Below are positions 16,508 to 27,123 of a DNA stretch of 64,000 nt, piece after piece. A model generated the notes under the pieces. It searched no databases. It was given only the letters and a program-made list of their open reading frames with translations, and was not told the DNA's origin. How positions within the stretch are numbered: position 1 is the first letter of the stretch; every line of letters begins with the position of its first letter. The DNA comes from Bacteroidia bacterium. GTDB lineage: Bacteria > Bacteroidota > Bacteroidia > Bacteroidales > Azobacteroidaceae. The stretch spans positions 1 to 64,000 of the forward strand of contig BNTW01000003.1 in NCBI GenBank assembly GCA_025996895.1. Direction: 5' to 3'. A program made the position numbers and the translations under genes.

Positions 16508-18307
16508 TTACTTTTTACTTTGCCGTTTCCGTTCGTTTTCGTCGAGAATAATTTTGCGGAGACGTATCGCTTTGGGCGTCAGTTCCACATATTCGTCTTC
16601 TTTAATGTATTCAAGGGCTTGTTCCAGACTGAAAATGACCGGTGGAGCAAGGTGCGCCTTATCGTCGCTTCCCGACGCACGGACGTTGGTCAGTTTTTTC
16701 GATTTCGTAACATTTACCACCAAATCGCCTTCTTTGCTGTGTTCGCCAACGATTTGTCCGGCATAAATATCTGTCTGCGGATGGATAAAAAATCGTCCGC
16801 GGTCTTGCAGTTTATCCAGAGCATAGGCAAAAGCGTTTCCGGTTTCCATGGCGATGATCGAGCCGTTTTGTCGTTTTTCGATTTCACCTTTCCAAGGTTG
16901 ATATTCCAAGAAGCGGTGCGCAATAATCGCTTCACCTGCCGAAGCTGTTAAAACGTTGTTGGTCAATCCGATAATTCCGCGCGAAGGAATGATAAACTCC
17001 AAATGGATACGGTCGTTTTTGCGTTCCATAGAAAGCATTTCGCCTTTGCGCTTCGTCACCATGTCGATGATCCGGCTCGACGACTCTTCGGGCAAATTGA
17101 TAGTCAGTTGTTCGACCGGCTCTAATTTCAAGCCTTCTTTTTCTTTGATAATCACTTGCGGCTGACCGACTTGCAATTCGTAACCTTCGCGGCGCATGGT
17201 TTCAATCAAAATCGACAAGTGCAATACGCCCCGGCCATAAACTATCCAAGCATCGGCAGAATCGGAAGGGAGTACGCGCAAGGCCAAGTTTTTGTCCAAT
17301 TCGCGCAACAGGCGTTCATAGATGTGGCGTGAAGTAACGTATTTTCCGTCTTTCCCGAAAAACGGCGAGTCGTTGATAGTGAATAACATCGACATGGTCG
17401 GCTCGTCAATAGCAATGGGAGCCAACGGCTCGGGATTTTCCAAATCCGCAATTGTGTCGCCGATTTCAAAGCCGTCGATACCGATAATGGCACAAATATC
17501 GCCCGACTCGACTGATGCGACTTTTGTCCGTCCCAACCCTTCAAAAACGTCCAATTCTTTAATTCGTGATTTCAAAATGGATCCATCGCGTTTGCAGAGA
17601 GCTACGTCCATGCCTTCGCGCAATTCGCCGCGATGGACGCGTCCGACAGCAATCCGTCCTACATAATTGGAATAATCCAGCGAGGTGATTTGCATTTGGG
17701 GCGTTCCTTTCAGCACTTTGGGCGCGGGAATATGCTCAATGATTGCATCCAAAACAGGAAAAATATTGTCCGACGGTTTTTTCCAGTCGTCCGACATCCA
17801 GCCTTGTTTGGCCGAGCCGTAAATCGTTGCAAAATCCAACTGTTCCTCCGTCGCGTCTAACGCAAACATCAAATCAAAAACCATTTCCTGTACTTCTTCG
17901 GGACGGCAATTGGGTTTATCTACCTTATTAATTACCACCACCGGCTTCAATCCCAATGCAATTGCCTTCTGAAGCACAAAGCGGGTTTGAGGCATCGGTC
18001 CTTCAAAGGCATCAACCAAGAGCAGCACGCCATCGGCCATGTTCAATACCCGTTCTACTTCGCCGCCAAAATCAGCATGCCCCGGCGTATCTATAATGTT
18101 GATTTTATAGTCTTTGTAATTGATGGACACATTTTTCGCCAAAATAGTAATTCCGCGTTCGCGTTCCAAGTCATTGCTGTCTAAAAATTGGTCTAATTCG
18201 GTTTTATCGTCTCGGAAAAGTTTTCCGGCCAGCAACATTTTATCCACCAAAGTTGTTTTGCCATGATCGACGTGCGCGATAATGGCGATATTCCTTATTT
18301 TCTGCAT
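16508..18307 (-). CDS. typA: Ribosome-associated translational GTPase BipA/TypA
   Basis: A 599-residue GTPase of the EF-G family. GTP-binding motifs: [13 protein letters not shown] (G1, about 10-22), RGITI (G2), [12 protein letters not shown] (G3) and NKVDKP (G4). EF-G-like domains II, III and V follow and then the BipA-specific C-terminal domain; length is typical. It binds the 70S ribosome and supports ribosome assembly under stress. It has its own promoter at 18338-18345. Confidence 0.93.
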   Translation of the reverse strand: MQKIRNIAIIAHVDHGKTTLVDKMLLAGKLFRDDKTELDQFLDSNDLERERGITILAKNVSINYKDYKINIIDTPGHADFGGEVERVLNMADGVLLLVDAFEGPMPQTRFVLQKAIALGLKPVVVINKVDKPNCRPEEVQEMVFDLMFALDATEEQLDFATIYGSAKQGWMSDDWKKPSDNIFPVLDAIIEHIPAPKVLKGTPQMQITSLDYSNYVGRIAVGRVHRGELREGMDVALCKRDGSILKSRIKELDVFEGLGRTKVASVESGDICAIIGIDGFEIGDTIADLENPEPLAPIAIDEPTMSMLFTINDSPFFGKDGKYVTSRHIYERLLRELDKNLALRVLPSDSADAWIVYGRGVLHLSILIETMRREGYELQVGQPQVIIKEKEGLKLEPVEQLTINLPEESSSRIIDMVTKRKGEMLSMERKNDRIHLEFIIPSRGIIGLTNNVLTASAGEAIIAHRFLEYQPWKGEIEKRQNGSIIAMETGNAFAYALDKLQDRGRFFIHPQTDIYAGQIVGEHSKEGDLVVNVTKSKKLTNVRASGSDDKAHLAPPVIFSLEQALEYIKEDEYVELTPKAIRLRKIILDENERKRQSKK

Positions 18308-18337
18308 ATTAATCTTAATGCCTAATTTTTAAGGGTG

Positions 18338-18345
18338 CAAAGGTA
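18338..18345 (-). promoter_or_regulatory. -7 promoter element (TACCTTTG) for bipA
   Basis: A full TAnnTTTG match on the minus strand, 31 bases before the bipA ATG, in the 49-base gap behind the acyl-CoA synthetase gene. Confidence 0.6.
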
Positions 18346-18356
18346 CGAAAAATATT

Positions 18357-20012
18357 TTAATTCTTCACCTCTCCCCGTATCTGTACTCGCCGGATTTTTC
18401 CGCTGATGGTTTTCGGCAGTTCTTCGACAAACTCGATAATGCGTGGATATTTATATGGCGCAGTCACTTTCTTCACGTGGTCTTGAATTTCCTTAATTAA
18501 TTCTTCGCCCGCCCGGGCTTTGTAATCAGGTGCTAAAATAATTGTCGCTTTGACCACTTGTCCGCGAATTTCGTCCGGAACACCGGTAATCGCACACTCC
18601 ACAATAGCCGGGTGCGTCATCAACGCACTTTCCACTTCAAACGGTCCGATACGGTAGCCGGAACTTTTTATCACATCATCGTTTCGACCGACAAACCAAT
18701 AATAGCCGTCTTCGTCGCGCCAAGCGATGTCGCCGGTATGATAGATATTATCGGAATATACACTTTCTGTTAATTCCGAATCGCGGTAATAGCCCATAAA
18801 TAACCCCACCGGAACGGATTTGTCTGTGCGGAAAATGATTTCGCCCTGTTCGCCGTCTTCGCAACTTCTGCCGTCCCAAGTGATTAAGTCCATGTCGTAA
18901 GCCGGACTCGGCACACCCATTGAGCCGGGTTTGGGTGTTATCCAAGGGAAATTAGCAATCGTAACAGTCGTCTCCGTTTGTCCGAAACCTTCCATCAGTT
19001 TCAAGCCGGTTGCTTCGTAAAAAGCCTCATAGACAGAGGGATTAAGCGGCTCGCCTGCAATTTCGCAGTATTTTAAAGAAGACAAATCGTAATTTTTGAT
19101 ATTTTCCCTGATTAAAAAGCGGAAAACGGTCGGTGGTGCGCAAAAAGATGTAATCCGATAATTTTGCATGATTTGTAGCAAATCGGCGGGCGTAAATTTC
19201 TCGTGGTCATACACAAAAATGCACGCGCCCATAATCCATTGTCCATACAATTTTCCCCAAGCAGCTTTCGCCCAGCCGGTGTCGGCCAGCGTCAGGTGCA
19301 AACTGTCTTCCTTCAAATTTTGCCAATAGCCGGCCGTAATGATGTGTCCCAGCGGATAAGCAAAATTGTGAATCACCATTTTAGGATTTCCGGTTGTCCC
19401 CGAAGTAAAATAGAGCAACATAATATCGTCGTTGCTGTTCGATTGTGCCGGCTTGACAAAGGGTTTCGCTTCCGCTATTCCTTGCCGGAAATCAGACCAG
19501 CCTTTCGGAACTTCCGCGCCAATTGAAATGCGGTGTTTCAACGTGGGACATTCAGGCAAAGCCTCATCAACGTGTTGCATAATCAATGTTTCTCCGACAC
19601 TGATAATCGCCTTAATATCAGCCGAATTACAACGATAAACAATGTCTTTTTTCGTCAATAAATGCGTGGCGGGAATAGCCACCGCACCGATTTTGTGCAG
19701 TCCCAAAATGGCAAACCAATACCAATAGCGGCGTTTGAGAATCAACATGACCATGTCGCCTTTGCCGATACCCAGCGATTGAAAATAAGAAGCGGCCGCA
19801 TCGCTTTTCTCTTTCATCTCCTTGAAAGTGAAGTCGATATGTTCGCCCTGGTCATTCACCCAGCACAAGGCTTTTTTATCCGGCCGGGTTTTCGCCCATT
19901 CATCGACTATATCGTATGCAAAATTAAACTGTCCGGGAACCTTGATTTTGAAATTCGCATTGAAATCTGCTTGATCTTTAAACTCAGTTTGAGGAATATA
20001 TTTTTCTACCAT
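18357..20012 (-). CDS. AMP-forming acyl-CoA synthetase (acetyl/medium-chain type)
   Basis: A 551-residue adenylate-forming enzyme that activates a carboxylic acid with ATP and joins it to CoA. Visible motifs are the P-loop-like [14 protein letters not shown] (A3), EGFGQTETT (A5), YHTGDIAW (A7) and the C-terminal lysine motif KTISGKIRR (A10). The family resembles medium-chain acyl-CoA synthetases more than classical acetyl-CoA synthetase; the acid is unknown. Its start overlaps by one base the stop of the upstream cupin regulator gene, indicating translational coupling and regulation by that protein. Confidence 0.87.
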   Translation of the reverse strand: MVEKYIPQTEFKDQADFNANFKIKVPGQFNFAYDIVDEWAKTRPDKKALCWVNDQGEHIDFTFKEMKEKSDAAASYFQSLGIGKGDMVMLILKRRYWYWFAILGLHKIGAVAIPATHLLTKKDIVYRCNSADIKAIISVGETLIMQHVDEALPECPTLKHRISIGAEVPKGWSDFRQGIAEAKPFVKPAQSNSNDDIMLLYFTSGTTGNPKMVIHNFAYPLGHIITAGYWQNLKEDSLHLTLADTGWAKAAWGKLYGQWIMGACIFVYDHEKFTPADLLQIMQNYRITSFCAPPTVFRFLIRENIKNYDLSSLKYCEIAGEPLNPSVYEAFYEATGLKLMEGFGQTETTVTIANFPWITPKPGSMGVPSPAYDMDLITWDGRSCEDGEQGEIIFRTDKSVPVGLFMGYYRDSELTESVYSDNIYHTGDIAWRDEDGYYWFVGRNDDVIKSSGYRIGPFEVESALMTHPAIVECAITGVPDEIRGQVVKATIILAPDYKARAGEELIKEIQDHVKKVTAPYKYPRIIEFVEELPKTISGKIRRVQIRGEVKN

Positions 20013-20566
20013 TACAATATCACTGCTAAAAATTTAACTAATTGATTATCCAACGCTTTCATACCATGCGGATAAGACGAATCGAAATAAATGCTATCGC
20101 CGGCGTTCAATATCAGCTCTTTTCGGTTGATTTGCAGCAGCAAGCGGCCTTCCAGCACATAATTAAATTCCTCTCCGTCATGCGTGTTCAGGTAAATCGG
20201 GTTATCATTCGGCTCGACGGTCACTTCAAACGGCTCGACTTTCGGATGCCGGTAACCACTCGCCAACGCCTGATATTTGTAGGCTTTGGTGCGTTCGACC
20301 GAAACGCCTCGTCCCTTGCGAGTGAGAAAATACGCATTCATACGCGGCTCTTCGCCCGAAATCAACGTTGAAGTGTCAATACCGAATTTTTGCGACACGT
20401 CGAAAAGAAAACTCATCGGAATATCGACCTCACCGGATTCATACCGCAAAACATCGTTTTCCGCCTTTCCTGTCTGTTGCGCCATCGCTTTCGCCGACAA
20501 ATCCATCGACTCACGTAAGCCTTTCAGCCGTTCGGCAATTTGTTTAATCTGTTCGTTCATAATCAT
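20012..20566 (-). CDS. XRE-family regulator with C-terminal cupin domain
   Basis: A 184-residue DNA-binding protein. Residues about 8-62 form an XRE helix-turn-helix ([17 protein letters not shown] ... [20 protein letters not shown]). Residues about 105-180 form a small cupin ([20 protein letters not shown] ... [14 protein letters not shown]) that probably binds a small effector. It overlaps the acyl-CoA synthetase gene by one base, so it likely senses that enzyme's substrate or product. It has its own promoter at 20578-20585. Confidence 0.85.
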   Translation of the reverse strand: MIMNEQIKQIAERLKGLRESMDLSAKAMAQQTGKAENDVLRYESGEVDIPMSFLFDVSQKFGIDTSTLISGEEPRMNAYFLTRKGRGVSVERTKAYKYQALASGYRHPKVEPFEVTVEPNDNPIYLNTHDGEEFNYVLEGRLLLQINRKELILNAGDSIYFDSSYPHGMKALDNQLVKFLAVIL

Positions 20567-20577
20567 ATATTGAGGTG

Positions 20578-20585
20578 CAAAACTA
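20578..20585 (-). promoter_or_regulatory. -7 promoter element (TAGTTTTG) for the cupin regulator operon
   Basis: A full TAnnTTTG match on the minus strand, 11 bases before the regulator ATG, implying an almost leaderless transcript. Confidence 0.5.
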
Positions 20586-20658
20586 CAAAATTATTCCGGA
20601 TTGTTTTGCCATTTTTCAAAAAAAACTATAAATTCAATCAATTCTCATAATAAATCAC

Positions 20659-20666
20659 TACCTTTG
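20659..20666 (+). promoter_or_regulatory. -7 promoter element (TACCTTTG) for the recJ-recQ operon
   Basis: A full TAnnTTTG match 46 bases before the recJ ATG. The four genes recJ, recQ, GT2 and GNAT overlap or nearly touch and probably form one transcript. Confidence 0.6.
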
Positions 20667-20711
20667 TGTGTTTTTACGAGAGAGAAAAAAAAGAAAATAA
20701 AACATATATAA

Positions 20712-22439
20712 ATGACAAGCAAATGGAACTATCAACCTCCTACACACGAACAAGTACTTAAAAAAGAAGAATTTTCAACAAGATTCAGATTGAATCCTGC
20801 TGTCTGTTTATTGCTGATACAGAGAGGGATAACCACTGAAAAAGAAGTACAGAAATTTCTTAATCCAAGCATAAGGGATTTGCACGATCCCTTTGAATTT
20901 CCGGACATGCAAAAAGCTGTCAGCCGTCTGGAAAGAGCCTTAGGAAACAAAGAAAAAATTCTCGTGTATGGAGATTATGATGTAGATGGCACTACGGCTG
21001 TAGCGTTGGTCTATAAATTTCTGGAGCAATTTTGCTCAAAGTCTTATCTGGATTATTATATCCCGGATCGTTCGGACGAAGGTTGCGGTATTTCTCCGCA
21101 GGGTATTGATTATGCACACGAAAATAATGTGAAGTTGATTATAGCCTTGGATTGTGGGATAAAAGCGGCCGATATGGTTAATTATGCCAGTTCGTTAGGA
21201 ATTGACATTATTGTTTGCGATCACCACATGCCGGACAAGGAACTTCCGTCCGCTGTGGCTATTCTGGACGCGAAACGCGAAGATTCTACTTATCCCTATT
21301 CCCATCTTTCGGGTTGTGGTGTGGGATTTAAGTTAATGCAGGCTTTTGCGCAAAACAACGAAATCGAGTTTATTCGTTTGAAAAACCTGCTTGATTTGTG
21401 TGCGGTGAGCATTGCGTCGGACATTGTGCCGATTACCGGTGAAAACCGTGTACTGGCGGCTTATGGTTTAAAGCAGTTAAATCAAAATCCGAGCAAAGGC
21501 CTAAAAGGAGTTATTGATGTCTGCGGATTGTCGGGCAAAGAAATTACCGTTAGTGACATTGTGTTTAAAATCGGCCCCCGCTTGAATGCATCGGGACGAA
21601 TGATGAACGCAAAAGAAGCAGTGGATTTGCTGCTGTCGAAGGATTTTAAATCGGCCAAAGAGAAAAGTGAAAACATCAACCAATACAACGATGACCGCCG
21701 CGAGTTGGATAAACGCACGACCGACGAAGCCTACGCGTTTTTAGACGCGAATCCTGAAGTTGCTGATAAAAAGGTGATTGTGATTTTCAAACGCGAGTGG
21801 CACAAAGGCGTTATCGGTATTGTGGCTTCCCGTCTGACGGAAAAATATTACAAGCCCGCGATTGTCTTTACGGAATCCAATGGATTTATTTCAGGCTCAG
21901 CACGTTCCATTACCGGTTTCGATATTTATAAGGCCATAGAATCCACAGAGGATTTGCTCGAAAACTTTGGGGGACACACGTTTGCCGTCGGCATTACCAT
22001 TTCGGAAGAAAATTTGAACTTGTTTAAAGAACGCTTGGAAAATTTTGCGGACGAAAACATGATTGCGGAACAAATGACGCAAACGCTCGACATCGATGCT
22101 GCGTTGCAGTTGAAGGAAATTGATGTTAAACTGTTGACGGACATCAAAAGCATGCAGCCGTTTGGGCCGGAAAATCAAAAGCCGGTTTTTTGTTCATTTA
22201 GGGTAAAAGACGCAGGAAGCAGTAAATTAGTAGGTAAAGAGCTGGAACACATTAAATTAGATGTTGTTGATAACTCAACGGAAAATGTCGTTCAGGCGAT
22301 TGCTTTCGGTATGCACCGTTTTTACGAAAACATCAAATCGGGAAAACCGTTTGATATTTGTTATACGGTGGAAGAAAATAATTATAACGGCAACAGCAGC
22401 GTACAATTATTAATTAAAGACATAAGAGTTGAAAATTGA
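20712..22439 (+). CDS. recJ: Single-stranded-DNA-specific exonuclease RecJ
   Basis: A 575-residue 5'-3' exonuclease of recombination and mismatch repair. DHH-family motifs are VYGDYDVDGTTAVAL (about 84-98), ALDCGIKA, VCDHHMPD (about 168-175) and a DHHA1 domain including WHKGVIGIVASRLTEK and SGSARS. The C-terminal OB-type domain follows. Length is typical. Its stop overlaps the TTG start of recQ. Confidence 0.9.
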   Translation: MTSKWNYQPPTHEQVLKKEEFSTRFRLNPAVCLLLIQRGITTEKEVQKFLNPSIRDLHDPFEFPDMQKAVSRLERALGNKEKILVYGDYDVDGTTAVALVYKFLEQFCSKSYLDYYIPDRSDEGCGISPQGIDYAHENNVKLIIALDCGIKAADMVNYASSLGIDIIVCDHHMPDKELPSAVAILDAKREDSTYPYSHLSGCGVGFKLMQAFAQNNEIEFIRLKNLLDLCAVSIASDIVPITGENRVLAAYGLKQLNQNPSKGLKGVIDVCGLSGKEITVSDIVFKIGPRLNASGRMMNAKEAVDLLLSKDFKSAKEKSENINQYNDDRRELDKRTTDEAYAFLDANPEVADKKVIVIFKREWHKGVIGIVASRLTEKYYKPAIVFTESNGFISGSARSITGFDIYKAIESTEDLLENFGGHTFAVGITISEENLNLFKERLENFADENMIAEQMTQTLDIDAALQLKEIDVKLLTDIKSMQPFGPENQKPVFCSFRVKDAGSSKLVGKELEHIKLDVVDNSTENVVQAIAFGMHRFYENIKSGKPFDICYTVEENNYNGNSSVQLLIKDIRVEN

Positions 22440-24343
22440 ATTCTTTTCTCGAAATTCTAAAGCAGTATTGGGGCTATGATTCTTTCCGCTCGTTGCAGGA
22501 AGACATCATTGCTTCGGTGTATGAGGGAAAAGACACGTTGGGACTGATGCCCACCGGCGGCGGAAAATCACTGACTTTTCAAGTGCCGACGATGTTGATG
22601 GAAGGCATTTGCATTGTGGTTACACCGTTGATTGCCCTAATGAAAGACCAGGTTGATGCCTTGCGCAAAAAAGGTATTAAGGCCACGATGGTACATTCGG
22701 GCATGAGTCGTCAGGAAATTTTGGTCGCACTGGAAAATTGCATTTTAGGTAATTATAAATTTTTGTATGTTTCGCCCGAACGCTTGGGGACGGAATTATT
22801 TCTTGCCAAAGTGAGCGATATGCAGGTTTGCCTGATTGCGGTGGATGAATCGCATTGTATTTCGCAATGGGGGTACGATTTTCGTCCGTCTTACCTGAAA
22901 ATTGTGGAATTGCGTACACTTTTTCCTGATGTTCCGGTGTTGGCATTGACGGCCACTGCCACACTCGAAGTGATTGACGACATTCAGGAAAAATTGCATT
23001 TTCGGCAGAAAAATGTATTCCGGAAAAGTTTTGAACGTAAAAATCTGGTGTATGTAATCCGAAATACGGACGATAAGTTGTTTGAAATCGTTAAAATTCT
23101 CAACAGCGTGCAGGGAAGCGCGATTGTGTATGTCAGAAGCCGGAAAAGGACAAAAGAAATTGCGGTAGAACTGCAACGGCAAGGCATTTCGGCCGATTTT
23201 TTCCATGCGGGACTGACTTCGGACGAAAAAACGAAGAAGCAAGATGCCTGGAAGGAAAATTTGTGCCGCGTGATTGTTTGCACCAACGCCTTCGGAATGG
23301 GTATTGACAAGCCTGACGTGTGTGCGGTCATTCATTTTGAGTTGCCTAATTCGCTCGAAGAATATTTTCAGGAAGCGGGACGCGCCGGTCGAAACGAACA
23401 AAAAGCCTACGCGGTGGCTTTATACACTTCGCGTGACCAGGCGCAATTAAAAAAACGTATCAAAGATGAATTTCCTGAACGCGAATTTATCCTCGACGTA
23501 TATGAAAAATTGGCTTATTTTTTCCAAATCGGTATGGGAATGGGGGAGAATACCGGGCATAATTTTAATATTGAACAGTTTTGCTCGTCTTTTCATTATA
23601 ATTTGACACATACACACAACGCGCTGAAAATCATTGATTTATCGGGATATATCGAATATATTGAAGATATCGACAAACATTCCAAGTTGTTTTTTTTGCT
23701 TCAAAAGGAAGATTTGTACCATCTCGACGGATTAAGTCCCGAATTGGATAAACTGTTGCAGGTTGTTTTGCGTTCCTACACCGGATTGTTTGCCGATTAT
23801 GTGTATATCAACGAAACGCTTATCGCGCAACGTGCCGGTGTAGAGCCGTTGGACGTGTATGACGGACTGAAATTTTTGTCCGCGCAGGGCATTATCCATT
23901 ATATTCCGGCCAAAAAAGTACCGACAATCTATTACGTCCGCAGTCGCGAAGAACGCAAATATCTGAAAATTCCGCGACCGGTGTATGAAGAACGGCGCGA
24001 CCGCATGATACGTCGTGTCGAGAAGGTGATTGAATACGGATCAAGTACGAATGAATGTCGGAATAAATTGTTACTGAACTATTTCGGTGAAACCGAAGCC
24101 ACTGCTTGCGGACATTGCGATGTTTGTCTTTCCAAAAAGAAAAACGGCGCGAACGAAGTGGCTGTCAATCAGATTATTCAGGAAATATTGGCTCGTTTGT
24201 CCGAAACGGAAACCGATTTGGAAACACTGATGCACGATTTGGAATATCCCGAAAAGCCGGTTATCAAAGCCCTGCGATTTCTGGCCGACAGCAAACAAAT
24301 CCAAATAAAAGATAATAAAATACAAAAAATGCAGTTTAAATAA
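22436..24343 (+). CDS. recQ: RecQ-family ATP-dependent DNA helicase
   Basis: A 635-residue 3'-5' helicase. Walker A is PTGGGKS (about 39-45) and the Walker B box is DESHC (about 136-140), followed by the aromatic-rich loop ISQWGYDFRPSYL. Motif VI reads QEAGRAGRNE. The zinc-binding cysteines (ECRNK ... CGHCDVC, about 541-562) lie close to the C-terminus, about 200 residues later than in E. coli RecQ, and no HRDC domain is evident. This fits a Bacteroidota RecQ paralog. The start is TTG inside TTGA, overlapping the recJ stop by 4 bases; no nearer ATG retains the N-terminal helicase motif. Confidence 0.88.
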   Translation: MNSFLEILKQYWGYDSFRSLQEDIIASVYEGKDTLGLMPTGGGKSLTFQVPTMLMEGICIVVTPLIALMKDQVDALRKKGIKATMVHSGMSRQEILVALENCILGNYKFLYVSPERLGTELFLAKVSDMQVCLIAVDESHCISQWGYDFRPSYLKIVELRTLFPDVPVLALTATATLEVIDDIQEKLHFRQKNVFRKSFERKNLVYVIRNTDDKLFEIVKILNSVQGSAIVYVRSRKRTKEIAVELQRQGISADFFHAGLTSDEKTKKQDAWKENLCRVIVCTNAFGMGIDKPDVCAVIHFELPNSLEEYFQEAGRAGRNEQKAYAVALYTSRDQAQLKKRIKDEFPEREFILDVYEKLAYFFQIGMGMGENTGHNFNIEQFCSSFHYNLTHTHNALKIIDLSGYIEYIEDIDKHSKLFFLLQKEDLYHLDGLSPELDKLLQVVLRSYTGLFADYVYINETLIAQRAGVEPLDVYDGLKFLSAQGIIHYIPAKKVPTIYYVRSREERKYLKIPRPVYEERRDRMIRRVEKVIEYGSSTNECRNKLLLNYFGETEATACGHCDVCLSKKKNGANEVAVNQIIQEILARLSETETDLETLMHDLEYPEKPVIKALRFLADSKQIQIKDNKIQKMQFK

Positions 24344-24345
24344 CT

Positions 24346-25233
24346 ATGAAGCTGTCGATTGTCATTGTCAATTATAACGTTAAATATTTTTTGGAACAGT
24401 GTCTGGAATCTGTTCTGAAAGCCGTACAAGATTTGTCGGTTGAGATTTTTGTCGTTGATAATCGTTCTTCCGACGGTTCCCTGGACTATTTACAACCGAA
24501 ATTTCCGCAAGTCCGCTTTATTGCCAACGAAGAAAATGTTGGGTTTTCGCGGGCCAACAATCAGGCCATTCGTTTGGCGCAGGGCGAATATATTTTGTTG
24601 TTAAATCCCGATACGGTGATTGGAGAACAAACGCTTGTTCGTGTGTGCGATTTCATGGATAAGCACCCGGAAGCGGGCGGATTAGGCGTGAAAATGTTGG
24701 ATGGTTATGGACAGTTTTTGCCCGAATCCAAGCGGGGTTTTCCTTCGCCATGGAATTCATTTTGTAAGATGTCGGGCTTGTCGGTGTTGTTCCCGAAGTC
24801 CAAGATTTTCGGAAAATATCATTTGCGCTATTTAGACGAAAATAGTGTGCATGAAGTCGAAGTCTTGGCGGGCGCGTTCATGTTGTTGCGAAAAACAGTG
24901 TTGGATAGGGTAGGGCTATTGGATGAAGGGTTTTTTATGTACGGTGAAGATATCGACCTTTCTTACCGCATTCGGCAGAGTGGGTACAAAAATTATTATT
25001 TTCCGGAGCCGATTGTGCATTACAAAGGCGAAAGCACGAAAAAAAACAGCAAATATGTGCGGATTTTTTACAATGCGATGTTGATTTTCTACAACAAACA
25101 TTATGCTCACGCAAATTTTTTTGCCAAAATACTCATGCGCTCGTCCATTCGTTTGGGGATGTTTTTTGCCCTTGCCGGCAATCTGTTTGGTCGTTTAAAA
25201 AACAAATTCTATGGCTTTTTTAGAAAACAATAA
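24346..25233 (+). CDS. Family 2 glycosyltransferase
   Basis: A 295-residue GT-A fold glycosyltransferase with SIVIVNYNVKYFLEQCLESV at the N-terminus, FVVDNRSSDGS, LLLNPDTVIG and FMYGEDIDLSYRIRQSG. It resembles rhamnosyltransferase-like enzymes of polysaccharide or lipopolysaccharide assembly, acting at the inner face of the inner membrane. A C-terminal hydrophobic stretch (about 262-283) may anchor it. It begins 2 bases after recQ and overlaps the next gene by 23 bases. Confidence 0.85.
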   Translation: MKLSIVIVNYNVKYFLEQCLESVLKAVQDLSVEIFVVDNRSSDGSLDYLQPKFPQVRFIANEENVGFSRANNQAIRLAQGEYILLLNPDTVIGEQTLVRVCDFMDKHPEAGGLGVKMLDGYGQFLPESKRGFPSPWNSFCKMSGLSVLFPKSKIFGKYHLRYLDENSVHEVEVLAGAFMLLRKTVLDRVGLLDEGFFMYGEDIDLSYRIRQSGYKNYYFPEPIVHYKGESTKKNSKYVRIFYNAMLIFYNKHYAHANFFAKILMRSSIRLGMFFALAGNLFGRLKNKFYGFFRKQ

Positions 25234-25735
25234 GATTCGATTGCGCGCATTGGAGCCGGAAGATTTGGGCGTTTTGTATCGTTGGGAAAACGATACGGCT
25301 CTTTGGCATCACGGATCGACGCTCACGCCGTTTTCCAAATATGTCTTACGCGATTATATTGCTAATTCTTCGCAGGATATTTTTCAAACCCGACAACTCC
25401 GCTTACTGATTGTCGAGAAACAGACCGAAACGCCTGTCGGAGCCATTGATTTATACGATTTCGATCCGGTTAATCTTCGTGCCGGCGTGGGTATTTTGAT
25501 AGACAGCGCGTACCAACGGCAAGGATTTGGCTTGCAAGCCTTGCAATTAATAAAAAACTATGCTTCTCAAGTTTTGTTTTTGAAACAACTGTATGTCGTT
25601 GTACCTCAATCGAATGAGCCGAGTTACCGGTTGTTTCAAAAAAGCGGCTTTGAAACTGCCGGAATATTAAAAGATTGGATTAAAACCCCCGAAGGATTTG
25701 TCGACGCTTATATCATGCAGGCGTATTCAAAATAA
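25211..25735 (+). CDS. GNAT-family N-acetyltransferase
   Basis: A 174-residue acetyltransferase of the RimJ/RimL or SpeG-like subgroup: IRLRALEPEDLGVLYRWEND at the N-terminus, the acetyl-CoA loop AYQRQGFGLQAL (about 100-111), and NEPSYRLFQKSGFE in the C-terminal half. The acceptor is unknown. It overlaps the end of the glycosyltransferase by 23 bases, and its own 3' end overlaps the convergent amidase gene by 28 bases. Confidence 0.82.
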   Translation: MAFLENNKIRLRALEPEDLGVLYRWENDTALWHHGSTLTPFSKYVLRDYIANSSQDIFQTRQLRLLIVEKQTETPVGAIDLYDFDPVNLRAGVGILIDSAYQRQGFGLQALQLIKNYASQVLFLKQLYVVVPQSNEPSYRLFQKSGFETAGILKDWIKTPEGFVDAYIMQAYSK

Positions 25736-26499
25736 TCTGCGTCTTCCCATGCCGGAAATTTTGCCCGAAAGGCTTCTAAATCACGTTTATAAAGGCAATC
25801 GGTAATGACGGCCGGTTGGTTTTTTTCGGCTTGCGCCAGCAGGTTGCCTTTGAAATCAATTAGCGCAGAATCGCCTTGATAAGAAATACCATTGCCGTCT
25901 TTCTCTATTCGATTGACTCCACAGACGTAGCAAAGATTTTCGATAGCGCGGGCTTTCAATAAGATGTCCCAAGCATTTGCGCGAGGTTGCGGCCAATTGG
26001 CCACGCACAACAGCAGGTCGTATTCATTGCTCCGGTTCCGTATCCAAACCGGAAAACGCAAGTCGTAGCAAACAATCAGGCGGATATTCCAGCCTTTGTA
26101 CGGAATAATCGTATAGCTATTGCCGGCCGTAAAAAGGTGGTGTTCTTCCGCCATGCGAAACAAGTGGCGTTTGTCGGAAAAATGACTTTTGCCTTCCGGT
26201 GTAACGAAAAAACCGCGATTAAACAGCCGGTTTTCGGCATTTTTCGCTAAAAAACTTCCAGCGATGGCGAGATTAGACTCTTTCGCCCACTGTCGTACGG
26301 TTTGGATTGTATTGCCTTCGTTGGTTTCCGCCAAATAACTTGCCTGCATGGAAAAACCGGTAGAAAACATTTCGGGAAGCACGACCAAATCGGACAACCC
26401 TTTTAAAGAAAACACACGAGCATAAAAATCGTGCAGATTTTGTGTCTTATCTTCCCAAGCGATAGCGGATTGAATAAAACTGATGCGTAGCTCGTTCAT
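25708..26499 (-). CDS. Nitrilase-superfamily omega-amidase-like hydrolase
   Basis: A 263-residue C-N hydrolase. The catalytic triad is complete: Glu43 in VVLPEMFSTGF, Lys110 in SDKRHLFRM and Cys144 in LIVCYDLRFPVW. It is closest in pattern to YafV/Nit2-type omega-amidases, which hydrolyse 2-oxoglutaramate and 2-oxosuccinamate formed by transaminases. It sits downstream of and overlaps (4 bases) the acyltransferase gene on the same strand. Confidence 0.85.
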   Translation of the reverse strand: MNELRISFIQSAIAWEDKTQNLHDFYARVFSLKGLSDLVVLPEMFSTGFSMQASYLAETNEGNTIQTVRQWAKESNLAIAGSFLAKNAENRLFNRGFFVTPEGKSHFSDKRHLFRMAEEHHLFTAGNSYTIIPYKGWNIRLIVCYDLRFPVWIRNRSNEYDLLLCVANWPQPRANAWDILLKARAIENLCYVCGVNRIEKDGNGISYQGDSALIDFKGNLLAQAEKNQPAVITDCLYKRDLEAFRAKFPAWEDADYFEYACMI

Positions 26500-27035
26500 A
26501 TAGCAAATTTTCCCGGATATTTTCCCGGAATGTTTTCATAAAATTGTTTGATTTGGGCAATATCGCCCTCGACATCTCCGGTCGGAATAAAATTGCTCAT
26601 TATCCCAATAATCTTTTTTGTATAATCCAGATAAGCCAACGTAATCGGCACTTGCGCTTTCCAAGCGATATAATAAAAGCCGGATTTCCAGTGCGGATTT
26701 TTCTTTCGAGTACCTTCGGGCGCAATCGCGAGCTGAAATTCTTCGTGCCGGCTAAATTCTTCGGCCATTGTTTCGGTGAGCGACGAATTTTTGGTGCGAT
26801 TAACCGGAAAACCCCCGATAGCTGTCAAAAAATACTTCAAAGGAAAGAAAAACCATGTTTTTTTCATTAAAAAATGTGGCTTTCCACCGATGGATTTATA
26901 GAAGAGCATGCCAATCAGAAAGTCCCAATTACTCGTATGCGGTGCAACGCAAATGACACATTTAGAGGGTATTGTAATTTCTACGGAAGAACGCCAACCG
27001 GCAATTTTGAGCAAAAGAGAATAGATTTGTTTCAT
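26496..27035 (-). CDS. Lysophospholipid (1-acylglycerol-3-phosphate-like) acyltransferase
   Basis: A 179-residue PlsC-type acyltransferase. The HX4D catalytic motif is HTSNWD (33-38) and the phosphate-binding motif is APEGTR (105-110). It is short and has one hydrophobic segment, so it is peripheral at the inner membrane. Substrate (phospholipid or another lipid) is not determined by sequence. It overlaps the omega-amidase gene by 4 bases. Confidence 0.8.
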   Translation of the reverse strand: MKQIYSLLLKIAGWRSSVEITIPSKCVICVAPHTSNWDFLIGMLFYKSIGGKPHFLMKKTWFFFPLKYFLTAIGGFPVNRTKNSSLTETMAEEFSRHEEFQLAIAPEGTRKKNPHWKSGFYYIAWKAQVPITLAYLDYTKKIIGIMSNFIPTGDVEGDIAQIKQFYENIPGKYPGKFAI

Positions 27036-27089
27036 TAACTTATAATTTGGGTACGAAATTAAGGATTTTTTCTTTAATAGGAAAATGTG

Positions 27090-27097
27090 TATCTTTG
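27090..27097 (+). promoter_or_regulatory. -7 promoter element (TATCTTTG) for the glycogen operon
   Basis: A full TAnnTTTG match 27 bases before the ATG at 27124. Its position favours that ATG over an upstream TTG at 27109, which would leave almost no leader. Confidence 0.65.
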
Positions 27098-27123
27098 CCG
27101 GATAATGGTTGACTACACTAAAT

